Assembly: GCA_023422565.1 (NCBI GenBank) | Contig: JAFAGR010000097.1 | Span: forward strand, 62,001-126,000 | Reading direction: 5' to 3' | Origin: Bacteroidota bacterium | Lineage (GTDB): Bacteria; Bacteroidota; Bacteroidia; Chitinophagales; Chitinophagaceae | DNA: 64,000 bases | Part shown: piece after piece, positions 1 through 8,299 of the stretch | Position numbering within the stretch: position 1 is the stretch's first letter | How the letters are laid out: the number at the start of each line of letters is the position of its first letter | The notes under the pieces: generated by a model | What the model was told of the DNA's origin: nothing | What the model saw: only the letters and a program-made list of their open reading frames with translations | The model's database searches: none | Program-made: the position numbers and the translations under genes

Positions 1-432
1 GATTCTGTTCCAGTAATTGCAAGGATAATCTACAGCAGGCCACATAAAAAAGGGCGGAAAATATTTGGAACCGGTTCGGAAAATCTTTGCAGGTACGGTG
101 AACCATGGCGTCTTGGTGCCAATGAAGCCACTGAGATCGAATTCTTCAGGCAGGTGGCTTTCGGCGGTCAAACGGTTCAGCCCGGCAGGTATGTGATGTA
201 TTGCATTCCGCACCCCGACAAATGGACGATCATCCTCAACACCAATCTTTATTCATGGGGATTGCACATCAATCCTGACTACGATGTATTTAAAGTAGAT
301 GTTCCGGTAAAAGAATTATCTCCTTCACTTGAAGATTTCACTATGGTCTTTCTTCCGGCAGAATCAGGTTCGGACCTTTTAATGGCCTGGGACAACGTAA
401 AAGTACTTTTGCCTATCCGTTATCAACTTTAA
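1..432 (+). CDS. DUF2911 family protein (C-terminal part, 5' end outside window)
   Basis: The reading frame is open from base 1 to the TAA at 432 and gives 143 visible residues, so the start lies upstream of the window. The segments YSRPHKKGR, GANEATEIEF and WTIILNT are the pattern of DUF2911 proteins, secreted or periplasmic beta-rich proteins of Bacteroidota with no established function. A GTG at 154 could be mistaken for a start, but the conserved domain continues upstream of it in the same frame. The next gene (asnB) starts 10 nt after the stop on the same strand, so the two may be co-transcribed; no functional link is evident. Confidence 0.8.
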   Translation, partial: DSVPVIARIIYSRPHKKGRKIFGTGSENLCRYGEPWRLGANEATEIEFFRQVAFGGQTVQPGRYVMYCIPHPDKWTIILNTNLYSWGLHINPDYDVFKVDVPVKELSPSLEDFTMVFLPAESGSDLLMAWDNVKVLLPIRYQL

Positions 433-442
433 AGCAACACTC

Positions 443-2302
443 ATGTGCGGCATCGCGGGCATTCTTTCTGAAAACAGGTCACACGTTCAAATGGAGGTGG
501 TTAAAAAAATGACCACCACACTTGCACACCGCGGGCCCGACGGTGAAGGGCATTGGGTAAACGATCATCAGGAAATTGCATTAGGGCATCGCCGTCTTGC
601 TATTGTAGACCTTAGCAATTTATCTCACCAACCAATGCGGTATTTAAATCGCTATACAATTAGCTATAACGGAGAAATATATAATTACCGTGAGATACGC
701 AATGAGTTGAAAAAACAAGGATATAGTTTCTCATCGCGTGGCGATGCTGAAGTTATACTGGCCGCATACGATTGTTACAAGGAAAAATGCCTGAGCCTTT
801 TCGACGGTATGTTCTCCTTTGTAATATGGGACGAACTTGATAAAACGCTTTTCATTGCAAGAGACAGGTTTGGTGAGAAGCCTTTTTATTACAGTGCATC
901 ATCCAACACGCTTGTATTTGCAAGTGAAATGAAAGCCTTGTGGGCTGCGGGTGTGGAGAGGACCGTTGACGAAAAGATGATGCTTAACTACATCACACTC
1001 GGTTATGTTCAAAACCCGGCAGACAAGTCGCAGACATTCTTTCGTAGTATCTATTCGCTTCCGCCATCACACTACATGCTCGTAAGCCTATACCCTTTCA
1101 AAATTCATATTGAACAGTATTGGGATATAGACAAACAATACACGCAAAAGATCACAGAAAGCCACGCAGCAGAAAAACTTTTACAAATGCTAACCGAATC
1201 CATTCGCTTCAGGTTGAGAAGTGACGTGGAAGTAGGCACAAGCCTCAGCGGTGGAATTGACAGTTCCACCATTGCCGCGATTGTAAAAAATGGATTGGCC
1301 GGAGAGGAGAAAGATTTCAAAACCTTTTCCGCCACCTTTCCCGGTTTTGAAAAAGATGAATCAAAATATATCGATGAATTTGTTGGAAAATTAAAACTGC
1401 AGAATGTTTCCGTACAGCCCTCTTACAGCGAATTTATAAACGAAGTGGAGAAAGTGGCGTGGCACCAGGAAGAGCCTTTCCCCTCATCCAGCGTGTATGC
1501 CCAGTACAAGGTGTTTCAGCTTGCAAAGGCGAATGGCATAAAGGTGTTGCTGGATGGGCAGGGAGCCGATGAGATGTTTGCGGGGTATCACAAATACATC
1601 CACTGGTATCTACAGGAAATTTTAAGCAGGCACCGGTTCAAAAAATTCACACATGAAAAACATGCCTTTCACAAACATCACGTTCCGGTAAAATGGGATG
1701 TAAGAAATGTTGTGGCCGCCTTTCTTCCCTCGCATGTGGCCATTGCGCTGGAAAAAGCAGAATACCGGAGAATAATTCATCATCCGCATATCAATCGCTC
1801 CTTAATTGCCCATTCAAAAGGACGCGAATGGGAAGGCGTGCACAAGCCCATTATTACAAAGCTGAACGACATCCTTTATTTTAATACGATGAGAAACGGC
1901 CTTGAAGAACTATTGCGCTTCGCAGACCGTAATTCAATGGCCCACGGAGCAGAGGTAAGGCTTCCATTTTTGCAGCATCATCTTGTTTCATTCGCCTTCT
2001 CGCTTCCATCTACATTAAAAATAAACAACGGATTTCCGAAGTGGATTTTAAGGAAAACAATGGAGGACAAATTGCCCGAATCGATTGTTTGGCGCACCGA
2101 TAAAACAGCCTACGAACCTCCGCAAAAATTCTGGATGGAAAGCGAACCGATGCAGGACTATATACACGAGGCCAAGAAAAAACTTGTAAGCGCACAAATA
2201 CTCAAGCCCGCATCACTTAATAAAAAGATAAAACCGATGGATGCGCATATGGCCGACAATTTTGACTGGCGCTATCTCAGTGCATCCTTCCTCTATTCAT
2301 GA
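443..2302 (+). CDS. asnB: asparagine synthase (glutamine-hydrolysing)
   Basis: A 619-residue cytoplasmic enzyme that makes asparagine from aspartate, ATP and glutamine-derived ammonia. The start is fixed by MCGIAGI, because Cys2 becomes the N-terminal nucleophile of the class II glutaminase domain (about residues 1-210); further glutaminase motifs are HRGPDGEG and SYNGEIYNY. The synthetase domain follows, with the ATP-pyrophosphatase loop SGGIDSS at residues 269-275 and DGQGADEMFAGY further on. The length fits the long bacterial AsnB form (about 600-640). Long AsnB paralogues in surface-polysaccharide loci sometimes amidate sugars, but no such locus is adjacent here, so ordinary asparagine synthesis is the simplest reading. 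Confidence 0.95.
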   Translation: MCGIAGILSENRSHVQMEVVKKMTTTLAHRGPDGEGHWVNDHQEIALGHRRLAIVDLSNLSHQPMRYLNRYTISYNGEIYNYREIRNELKKQGYSFSSRGDAEVILAAYDCYKEKCLSLFDGMFSFVIWDELDKTLFIARDRFGEKPFYYSASSNTLVFASEMKALWAAGVERTVDEKMMLNYITLGYVQNPADKSQTFFRSIYSLPPSHYMLVSLYPFKIHIEQYWDIDKQYTQKITESHAAEKLLQMLTESIRFRLRSDVEVGTSLSGGIDSSTIAAIVKNGLAGEEKDFKTFSATFPGFEKDESKYIDEFVGKLKLQNVSVQPSYSEFINEVEKVAWHQEEPFPSSSVYAQYKVFQLAKANGIKVLLDGQGADEMFAGYHKYIHWYLQEILSRHRFKKFTHEKHAFHKHHVPVKWDVRNVVAAFLPSHVAIALEKAEYRRIIHHPHINRSLIAHSKGREWEGVHKPIITKLNDILYFNTMRNGLEELLRFADRNSMAHGAEVRLPFLQHHLVSFAFSLPSTLKINNGFPKWILRKTMEDKLPESIVWRTDKTAYEPPQKFWMESEPMQDYIHEAKKKLVSAQILKPASLNKKIKPMDAHMADNFDWRYLSASFLYS

Positions 2303-2328
2303 TAAAAATCTAATCCAAAGGCTTTGAT

Positions 2329-2336
2329 TACATTTG
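2329..2336 (+). promoter_or_regulatory. -7 promoter element TACATTTG of the cystathionine enzyme gene
   Basis: It matches the Bacteroidota -7 consensus TAnnTTTG and lies 19 nt before the ATG at 2356. No TTTG box is seen at the usual -33 distance. A 5' leader of roughly 15 nt is inferred. Confidence 0.5.
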
Positions 2337-2355
2337 CTGTTCAATTTCAACAGCT

Positions 2356-3513
2356 ATGGATAATTTAACTAATAAGAAGATCGGAACGCGTTTCATACAC
2401 GCAGGATCACACCCAGATCCATCTACAGGCGCCATCATGACGCCCATTTATCAAACTTCAACCTTTGTACAGGAAGCGCCCGGAGTGAACCAGGGCTTTG
2501 AATATGCACGGTCTCAAAACCCAACCCGCAAGGCTCTTGAAGAAGCATTGGCGGTAATTGAAAACGGAAAATTCGGCCTTGCTTTCAGCAGCGGCGTAGC
2601 AGCTACAGATGCAGTGATCAAATTGCTGGCACCCGGCGACGAAGTGATCACGGGAAATGATCTTTACGGAGGCACATATCGCCTATTTTCCAAAATATTT
2701 GAAAAGTTCGGCATCAGGTTTCATTACGTAGATACCACGAAGCCGGAAAATATCGAGAAGCTGATCTCGTCGGCCACAAAGTTGATATGGGTTGAAACGC
2801 CCACCAATCCGCTAATGAGCGTTACAGACATTCATGCAGTTTCAAAGATTGCCCGAAAAGCGGGCGCACTGCTTTGTGTTGATAATACTTTCGCATCACC
2901 TTATCTTCAAAATCCTCTTGACCTGGGCGCAGATATAGTAATGCACTCCTCTACAAAATACCTTGGCGGCCACAGCGATGTGATACAGGGCGCTTTGGTG
3001 ATGAATGATGCTGACCTTCGCGAAAAATTATTCTTCATACAAAAAAGTTGCGGTGCTGTACCGGGCCCAATGGACTGCTTCCTTGTTTTGCGCGGCATCA
3101 AAACCCTTCATGTGCGCATGAAGCAGCATAATGAGAACGGTTATATGGTCGCTCATTTTCTGAGAAAACATCCTTCGGTTGACAAAGTATATTGGTGCGG
3201 ATTCCCCGATCATCCTAATCACGATATCGCGAAGACCCAGATGCGCGGCTTTGGCGGCATGATGAGTTTTACTTTAAAAGACGACAGCTTGGATGCGGCG
3301 AAAAAAGTGCTTACCTCCACAAAAATTTTCTCACTTGCAGAAAGCCTTGGCGGAGTTGAATCTCTCATCAATCACCCTGCAAGCATGACACATGCAAGCA
3401 TTCCGCGTGAAGAAAGATTAAAGTACGGACTAACGGATGGGCTTATACGCCTGAGCGTGGGTATTGAAGATGCGGACGACCTGATCGAAGACCTTAAGCA
3501 GGCAATCGGTTAA
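2356..3513 (+). CDS. cystathionine gamma-synthase / gamma-lyase family PLP enzyme
   Basis: A 385-residue Cys/Met-metabolism PLP enzyme (fold type I). Visible hallmarks are the N-terminal GTRFIHAG, TPIYQTST and YARSQNPTR, the FSSGVAATDA phosphate-binding segment, VETPTNPLM, the cofactor aspartate in VDNTFASPY, and the Schiff-base lysine in SSTKYLGGHSD. The family performs transsulfuration (O-acyl-homoserine plus cysteine to cystathionine) or cystathionine cleavage; the sequence alone does not separate MetB from MetC/MGL types. It stands alone between its own -7 element and a strong hairpin terminator, so it is probably a monocistronic unit. Confidence 0.9.
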   Translation: MDNLTNKKIGTRFIHAGSHPDPSTGAIMTPIYQTSTFVQEAPGVNQGFEYARSQNPTRKALEEALAVIENGKFGLAFSSGVAATDAVIKLLAPGDEVITGNDLYGGTYRLFSKIFEKFGIRFHYVDTTKPENIEKLISSATKLIWVETPTNPLMSVTDIHAVSKIARKAGALLCVDNTFASPYLQNPLDLGADIVMHSSTKYLGGHSDVIQGALVMNDADLREKLFFIQKSCGAVPGPMDCFLVLRGIKTLHVRMKQHNENGYMVAHFLRKHPSVDKVYWCGFPDHPNHDIAKTQMRGFGGMMSFTLKDDSLDAAKKVLTSTKIFSLAESLGGVESLINHPASMTHASIPREERLKYGLTDGLIRLSVGIEDADDLIEDLKQAIG

Positions 3514-3531
3514 ATCCTCAATCAAATAGCT

Positions 3532-3559
3532 AAAAAGCGCATCGCAAGGTGCGCTTTTT
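3532..3559 (+). terminator. rho-independent terminator after the cystathionine enzyme gene
   Basis: A perfect 10-bp stem (AAAAAGCGCA / TGCGCTTTTT) closes an 8-nt loop 18 nt after the stop codon. The right arm ends in a T-run and the left arm starts with an A-run, so it could work in both directions. Confidence 0.85.
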
Positions 3560-3661
3560 CTGTTTTTGTGATCGTGCGCTCATCATTAAAAAATAACGCT
3601 TCATCCCTTTTTGTTCCGATGAATGCACAAAACCTGCCTACATTACCGCTGAAATAATTTA

Positions 3662-4321
3662 ATGATGAAAGTATCAATTTCAACAACTCTGGTAGTGCTT
3701 GCACTTTTACTTAATGGATGCGAAAAAGAAAGAATAAAAGGCGGAGGACCTGTTCAGGATGAATTCCGCGACCTTCCCGCTTTTACAAAGGTGAGCACTT
3801 TGGGATCCTCAAATGTGATCATAAACTACGGCACAGCCTTTTCCGTGAAGCTTTCCGGATATAGCAACCTGCTTCCCCACTTTGAAACCAGGGTATTGAA
3901 CAATGAGCTGGTTGTGGGATACCGCCACGGCGTCAACATAAGCAATGATAACATAACAGTGCATATTGTAATGCCTGACCTTCACGGCGTGAACATCAGC
4001 GGCTCGGCTGATATTTCAGTGCCGGGTATTTTTGAAAACGTACCGGCATTCTCATGTAATATTTCCGGCTCGGGGAAAATAATCGTTGACAGTCTCACTA
4101 CGCAAAGTCTTAGTTGCAACATCAGCGGAAGCGGAAAAATAATTGCCTTCGGTTTACACGCCTCAACAGCAAACGTAGATATTTCAGGAAGTGGCTCTGC
4201 AGAAATTTCGGTTGCAAACAATTTGAACGTGAACATTTCCGGAAGCGGAACAGTTTATTATCGTGGCAACCCGGTTGTAAACTCCACCATCAGCGGCAGC
4301 GGAAGGCTCATACATCAATAA
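3662..4321 (+). CDS. GIN-domain (DUF2807) lipoprotein
   Basis: A 219-residue envelope protein. It starts with a lipoprotein signal peptide ending in the lipobox LLNGC (Cys at residue 20). The rest is a head-GIN domain: a right-handed beta-helix-like fold built on repeated NISGSG/DISGSG turns, at least seven of which are visible. GIN lipoproteins are common in Bacteroidota, where they are outer-membrane or periplasmic proteins of unknown function, some linked to adhesion. A second ATG lies at 3665; the first is used here. The neighbours give no functional clue. Confidence 0.85.
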   Translation: MMKVSISTTLVVLALLLNGCEKERIKGGGPVQDEFRDLPAFTKVSTLGSSNVIINYGTAFSVKLSGYSNLLPHFETRVLNNELVVGYRHGVNISNDNITVHIVMPDLHGVNISGSADISVPGIFENVPAFSCNISGSGKIIVDSLTTQSLSCNISGSGKIIAFGLHASTANVDISGSGSAEISVANNLNVNISGSGTVYYRGNPVVNSTISGSGRLIHQ

Positions 4322-4337
4322 ATCGCAAACACGCAGT

Positions 4338-4345
4338 TACATTTG
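4338..4345 (+). promoter_or_regulatory. -7 promoter element TACATTTG close to the TIGR02757 start
   Basis: A perfect TAnnTTTG ends 6 nt before the GTG start at 4352, so transcription should begin at or next to the start codon and give a leaderless mRNA. This is part of a wider pattern in the window. Confidence 0.5.
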
Positions 4346-4351
4346 TAATGC

Positions 4352-5125
4352 GTGGACAAAGAAAAACTCAAAACATTTTTTGAAAGAAAGGAGAAGGAAT
4401 TCAACCGTCCTTTCTTTATATCCAATGATCCCGTCTGCATCCCGCACCGGTTTTCAAAAAAACAAGACATTGAAATTGCCGGCTTCTTTGCGGCCATATT
4501 CGCCTGGGGTAACCGGAAAACTATTATTAACAAGGCATCAGAATTGATGAACCTGATGGATAACGCTCCGCATGATTTCTGCCTTCACCACCGGGCGACT
4601 GACCTGAAACATCTACTGAATTTCAAACACCGCACATTCAACGCCACAGACCTTCTCTATTTTATCGCCTTTTTCAAAACTCACTATTCCCAGTACTCCA
4701 CTTTGGAAACCGCTTTTTCAAAATGGATGAAAAAAACTGATAAAAATGTTGAAAATGCGCTCAACGGATTTTATAAGTATTTCTTTTCCCTTGACGATGT
4801 GCCAACGCGCACGCTGAAGCACATCGCTTCCCCGGCAAAAAAATCAAGCTGTAAAAGGTTGAATATGTTTTTAAGATGGATGGTGAGGAAAGATAACAAT
4901 GGCGTGGATTTCGGCATCTGGAAAAATATCAAACCCTCGCAACTCGTAATCCCCATTGACGTACACGTGGCACGTGTGGCCAGAAATTTCAATTTGCTGG
5001 AACGCCCTGCAACGGATTGGCTTGCCGCTATTGAACTTACCGAACAGTTAAAAAAATTCGACGGTAAAGATCCCGTAAAATATGACTTTGCATTGTTTGG
5101 ACTCGGTGTACTTGAAAAGTTTTAA
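4352..5125 (+). CDS. TIGR02757 (DUF2400) family protein
   Basis: A 257-residue protein of the TIGR02757/DUF2400 family, conserved across Bacteroidota and without a proven function. Recognisable segments are GFFAAIFAWGNRK, LNMFLRWMVRKD, the IPIDVHVARVAR block near residue 205 and the C-terminal FALFGLG. The latter half resembles helix-hairpin-helix DNA glycosylases (VPIDTHV-like motif), so a nucleic-acid role is possible but unproven. The only available start in frame is GTG at 4352, because an in-frame TAA lies at 4346. The next gene begins 8 nt after the stop, suggesting a small operon with the two following genes. Confidence 0.85.
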   Translation: MDKEKLKTFFERKEKEFNRPFFISNDPVCIPHRFSKKQDIEIAGFFAAIFAWGNRKTIINKASELMNLMDNAPHDFCLHHRATDLKHLLNFKHRTFNATDLLYFIAFFKTHYSQYSTLETAFSKWMKKTDKNVENALNGFYKYFFSLDDVPTRTLKHIASPAKKSSCKRLNMFLRWMVRKDNNGVDFGIWKNIKPSQLVIPIDVHVARVARNFNLLERPATDWLAAIELTEQLKKFDGKDPVKYDFALFGLGVLEKF

Positions 5126-5133
5126 ATTTCCGT

Positions 5134-5364
5134 ATGCAAAAAAGGGAATGGCGTAAGGTAATCGGGATATTTATTTTGTACCTCCTGGTATTTATGGCGA
5201 TAGATATATTTTTCAAGATGATGGAGGTATGGGACCATCAAAGATCATGGCTATTCATAGTTTCGAAAAACGTGGTGATAGCAGTTACACTGACGGTATT
5301 TTTAAATTGGAAGTTTTTCCGGGAAGTTTTAAAAAGGAAAGCTCGTGGGCAACATGACTTTTGA
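5134..5364 (+). CDS. small two-helix membrane protein, unknown
   Basis: A 76-residue protein with two hydrophobic segments (about residues 10-27 and 40-58) separated by a charged stretch with two tryptophans, and a basic tail. I do not recognise a family. Its start is 8 nt after the TIGR02757 stop and its end overlaps the next small gene, so the three are probably one transcription unit. Confidence 0.6.
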   Translation: MQKREWRKVIGIFILYLLVFMAIDIFFKMMEVWDHQRSWLFIVSKNVVIAVTLTVFLNWKFFREVLKRKARGQHDF

Positions 5365-5656
5365 TGAAGCTTCGGTATTACAGTGCAGGGATGAGGATCA
5401 GCTTAAGAACAGGTTACTGCGCGATCAGTTTACCGGGTACATCCGCCGGCTCATTTTAAATGACTTTGAAAAACTCGTGAACCTTCTCTACCGGATAGAT
5501 GTGGACGAAAATAAAATAAGGCAGTTGTTAAATGATAACGCTAATGAAGACTCTGCAGAAATTATAGCGGCCCTTATCATTAACAGGCAGATCGAAAAAA
5601 TAAAATTGAAGAAAACAATACGTCAGTCGCCGGAATCTGACGAAGAAAAATGGTGA
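5354..5656 (+). CDS. small acidic/helical cytoplasmic protein, unknown
   Basis: A 100-residue protein without membrane segments or a signal peptide, rich in Asp, Glu, Asn and Ile/Leu and predicted to be mostly helical (repeated LLxR, IIAALII and QIEKIKLKK patterns). No family is recognised. The ATG at 5354 is preferred; an in-frame GTG at 5345 would add three residues. Either way the gene overlaps the end of the upstream small membrane gene by 11-20 nt, which suggests translational coupling. It meets the hydroxylase gene on the other strand tail to tail, with one base between them. Confidence 0.55.
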   Translation: MTFDEASVLQCRDEDQLKNRLLRDQFTGYIRRLILNDFEKLVNLLYRIDVDENKIRQLLNDNANEDSAEIIAALIINRQIEKIKLKKTIRQSPESDEEKW

Positions 5657-5657
5657 C

Positions 5658-6323
5658 CTACTTTTTTTGATACATCAGGTCTTTCACTTTTTCGGGATCG
5701 TCCTTTTCTTTTTTAAGGTTGAACATCGTTCCAAAAACATGATCCCATAAAGTGCTGCTCACTCCAAAACCAAGATCATCATGCTTGTAATGGTGAAGAT
5801 GATGGTTTCTCCATAAACCCTTCATCCATTTAAAAGGCGGGTTCCACGCATGAATGGCGTAGTGCATACTTCCATATAGAAGATAGCCCAGCATAAAGCC
5901 CGGGAAGAAAGGAAAAGCATACTTTCCTAAAAACAAATTGAATAGTAAAAAGAAAGCAGAAGCAATGATGAGGCTGGGAACTGCCGGCATGAATAAACGC
6001 TCCTTGTCTCTTGGAAACTCATGATGGTTTCCATGCATTACATATTTGATGCGTTTGCCTCTCTCAGATTTCGGATCGCTGTGAAATACGAAACGATGCA
6101 TAATGTATTCTGTAAAACTCCAGAAAAACATACCTGCCAAAAAGATCCACATAGATTGTAGCCCGGTGATCCCTCTTTCAGTGACTCCAAAATATATAAA
6201 GTAGATGATCACAGGCACATACATTCCCCATATCACAAGGGGATGCGTTTTTGTGAGATACTCCAGGTACTGATTTTTGAACAATTGTGCCTGGCCTTTA
6301 TTATTGATCTTTTGAAATTCCAT
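5658..6323 (-). CDS. fatty acid hydroxylase / sterol desaturase superfamily membrane enzyme
   Basis: A 221-residue integral membrane protein with about four transmembrane helices and the histidine clusters of the di-iron FA-hydroxylase superfamily: HRFVFH, HGNHHEFP, HYAIHAW and HHLHHYKHDDLGFG. These ligands are all present, so it should be catalytically competent. Family members hydroxylate fatty acyl chains (for example 2-hydroxylation of sphingolipid acyl groups) or modify sterols or carotenoids. Sphingolipids occur in many Bacteroidota, so fatty-acid 2-hydroxylation is a reasonable inference. A -7 element on the minus strand lies 15 nt upstream of the start. Confidence 0.88.
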   Translation of the reverse strand: MEFQKINNKGQAQLFKNQYLEYLTKTHPLVIWGMYVPVIIYFIYFGVTERGITGLQSMWIFLAGMFFWSFTEYIMHRFVFHSDPKSERGKRIKYVMHGNHHEFPRDKERLFMPAVPSLIIASAFFLLFNLFLGKYAFPFFPGFMLGYLLYGSMHYAIHAWNPPFKWMKGLWRNHHLHHYKHDDLGFGVSSTLWDHVFGTMFNLKKEKDDPEKVKDLMYQKK

Positions 6324-6338
6324 TCACAAGTATTTTCG

Positions 6339-6346
6339 CAAATATA
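6339..6346 (-). promoter_or_regulatory. -7 promoter element TATATTTG (minus strand) of the hydroxylase gene
   Basis: Read on the minus strand, TATATTTG matches TAnnTTTG and lies 15 nt before the ATG at 6323. Confidence 0.5.
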
Positions 6347-6376
6347 CGAAAAGGCCGATTTTACTTTGGGTGTGCT

Positions 6377-6384
6377 TAAATTTG
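6377..6384 (+). promoter_or_regulatory. -7 promoter element TAAATTTG of the FAH-family gene
   Basis: It matches TAnnTTTG 17 nt before the ATG at 6402. Together with the minus-strand element at 6339-6346 it makes a compact divergent promoter region. Confidence 0.45.
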
Positions 6385-6401
6385 CGCCACAACTACATAG
6401 T

Positions 6402-7412
6402 ATGAAATTAGTTACTTATATAAAAGAAGATCGCGGACAACTTGCTTTGTTGGTAAATGGAATGTTGTATGATATGGATGCTCTTCACCCCGATCTTCCG
6501 ATAAGCATGGCCATGTTTCTGAACTATTGGGAAGATGTGTTTCCGTTAGCAAAAATGGCCGAGCGGCGCATATTAGAAGGTGGAATACGAAACCTGGGCG
6601 CAACGCCATTTGATGAGGCCTCGATACTTGCGCCGGTTCCGCACCCTACCAGCTGCCGGGACGGTTATGCCTTTCGCCAGCACGTAGCTGCAGCGAGGAG
6701 GAACCGTAAGGTGGATATGATACCGGAGTTTGATCAGTACCCGATCTTTTATTTCACTAACCATAACAGCATCCAGGGCCCGGGCGATGTTTATTGTATG
6801 CCCGATCATTTTGAAAAACTTGATTTTGAACTCGAGGCAGCAATAGTTATTTGTCAGCCCGGCAGAAATATATCCGCCGAAACTGCCGACATGTATATCG
6901 GCGGCCTGATGATAATGAACGATCTGAGCGCAAGGCGGTTGCAGATGGAAGAAATGCTGCTTAACCTCGGCCCCGCAAAGGGAAAGGATTTCGCGACCGC
7001 TATCGGCCCCATGCTCGTTACATTAGATGAATTGGAACAGTACGAAATTCCCTGCAAGGCCGGCCATACCGGTAAAACATGGAATATGAAAATGTCTTGT
7101 AAAGTGAACGGGAAAGAAGTAAGTACCGGAAATCTGGGAGATATGGACTGGACCTTTGCCGAAATAATCGAACGCGTTAGTTATGGCGTGAACGTTTTTC
7201 CCGGTGATGTAATAGGAAGCGGTACCGTAGGAACAGGTTGTTTCCTTGAACTCAATGGCACCGGAAAGCTAAATGACCCGAACTACCAGGAACAATGGCT
7301 CCAGGAAGGAGATGTGGTTGAAATGGAGATAGAAGGCCTGGGTGTTCTTTCAAACACAATGGTGAAAGAAGACAGCAATTTTAGTTTGCTGTCTATTAAA
7401 AAAAATAGCTGA
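6402..7412 (+). CDS. fumarylacetoacetate hydrolase family protein
   Basis: A 336-residue cytoplasmic enzyme of the FAH superfamily, which cleaves or decarboxylates beta-keto/enol acids with a divalent metal. The metal ligands are recognisable in DFELEAAIVI (Glu pair) and the following GLMIMNDLSAR (Asp); KGKDFATAIGP and FPGDVIGSGTVGTGC are standard FAH C-domain motifs. The frame is open further upstream, but the homology-like region and the preceding -7 element both favour the ATG at 6402 (MKLVTYIKED). The flavin-reductase gene starts 5 nt after the stop. In Bacteroidota this pair often accompanies aromatic amino-acid (homogentisate) breakdown, although those genes are not in this window. Confidence 0.88.
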   Translation: MKLVTYIKEDRGQLALLVNGMLYDMDALHPDLPISMAMFLNYWEDVFPLAKMAERRILEGGIRNLGATPFDEASILAPVPHPTSCRDGYAFRQHVAAARRNRKVDMIPEFDQYPIFYFTNHNSIQGPGDVYCMPDHFEKLDFELEAAIVICQPGRNISAETADMYIGGLMIMNDLSARRLQMEEMLLNLGPAKGKDFATAIGPMLVTLDELEQYEIPCKAGHTGKTWNMKMSCKVNGKEVSTGNLGDMDWTFAEIIERVSYGVNVFPGDVIGSGTVGTGCFLELNGTGKLNDPNYQEQWLQEGDVVEMEIEGLGVLSNTMVKEDSNFSLLSIKKNS

Positions 7413-7417
7413 GGCAG

Positions 7418-8299
7418 ATGATCATAAATTTAAAAGAACTGAGTGCGCCGGATGTCCAGAACTATCTGCAACATGCAATAGCGCCCCGGCCGATCTGCTT
7501 CGCATCTACTATTGACAAAGCGGGAAATGTAAACCTGAGCCCGTTCAGTTTTTTCAATTTGTTTTCTTCAAACCCGCCGATCGTAATATTTTCCCCGGCA
7601 AGAAGGGTAAGGAACAACACCACAAAGCACACGCTCGAAAATGTAAAAGAAGTTGGCGAAGTGGTGATAAACATTGTTGATTACGATATGGTGCAGCAAA
7701 CTTCACTTGCGAGCTGCGAATATGAAAAGGGTATAAATGAATTTACAAAAGCCGGGTTCACAGAAGAAAAAGCTTCATTGGTTTCCCCGCCGATGGTTAA
7801 AGAAAGTAAGATAAAACTTGAATGTAAGGTGAAGGAAATAAAAGCGCTTGGCACCGAAGGCGGCGCAGGTAATCTCGTTATTTGTGAAGTGCTGCTAATG
7901 CATGTGGACGACAGCATACTCGATGAAAACAAAAAAATAGATCAGCGAAAAATAAATCATGTGGCCCGGTTGGGTGGCGACTGGTATTGTAAGGTGGATC
8001 AACAAAGTTTATTTATTGTACCGAAACCCAATACAAAACTCGGGATAGGATTTGACGGGCTGCCTTCGTCTATCCGTAACAGTGAGCACCTAACGGGCAA
8101 TGACCTTGGCATGCTGGCCAATGTAGATGAGATGCCGGCGATCGACCCCGCGTTTGAAGATGAAAAGTTGAAAAACATCATCCAATATTATTCCGTACAG
8201 CCGGAGGAAATGGAAAAAGAACTTCATCTCTACGCGCATGAATTATTGGCGGAAGGAAAAACAGCATCTGCATGGCAGGTGTTGCTCGCGATGATCTAG
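7418..8299 (+). CDS. flavin reductase family (FMN-binding split barrel) protein
   Basis: A 293-residue protein whose first 190 residues form the flavin-reductase-like FMN-binding domain: RPICFASTIDKAGNVNLSPFS, then the NPPIVIFSPARRVRNNT loop and ELxNVKEVGEVVINIV-type strands. The remaining 100 residues, with NHVARLGGDWYCK, are typical of the Bacteroidota subgroup. It probably reduces or binds FMN with NAD(P)H; the physiological partner is not shown. It follows the FAH gene with a 5-nt gap, an operon arrangement. Its stop overlaps the stop of the convergent PH-domain gene by 4 nt. Confidence 0.85.
   Translation: MIINLKELSAPDVQNYLQHAIAPRPICFASTIDKAGNVNLSPFSFFNLFSSNPPIVIFSPARRVRNNTTKHTLENVKEVGEVVINIVDYDMVQQTSLASCEYEKGINEFTKAGFTEEKASLVSPPMVKESKIKLECKVKEIKALGTEGGAGNLVICEVLLMHVDDSILDENKKIDQRKINHVARLGGDWYCKVDQQSLFIVPKPNTKLGIGFDGLPSSIRNSEHLTGNDLGMLANVDEMPAIDPAFEDEKLKNIIQYYSVQPEEMEKELHLYAHELLAEGKTASAWQVLLAMI

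Noticed and set aside
3982..4236. Repeats in the GIN gene as possible CRISPR-like array
   Set aside because: The repeated NISGSG codons are short and part of a coding sequence, with irregular spacing and no spacers.
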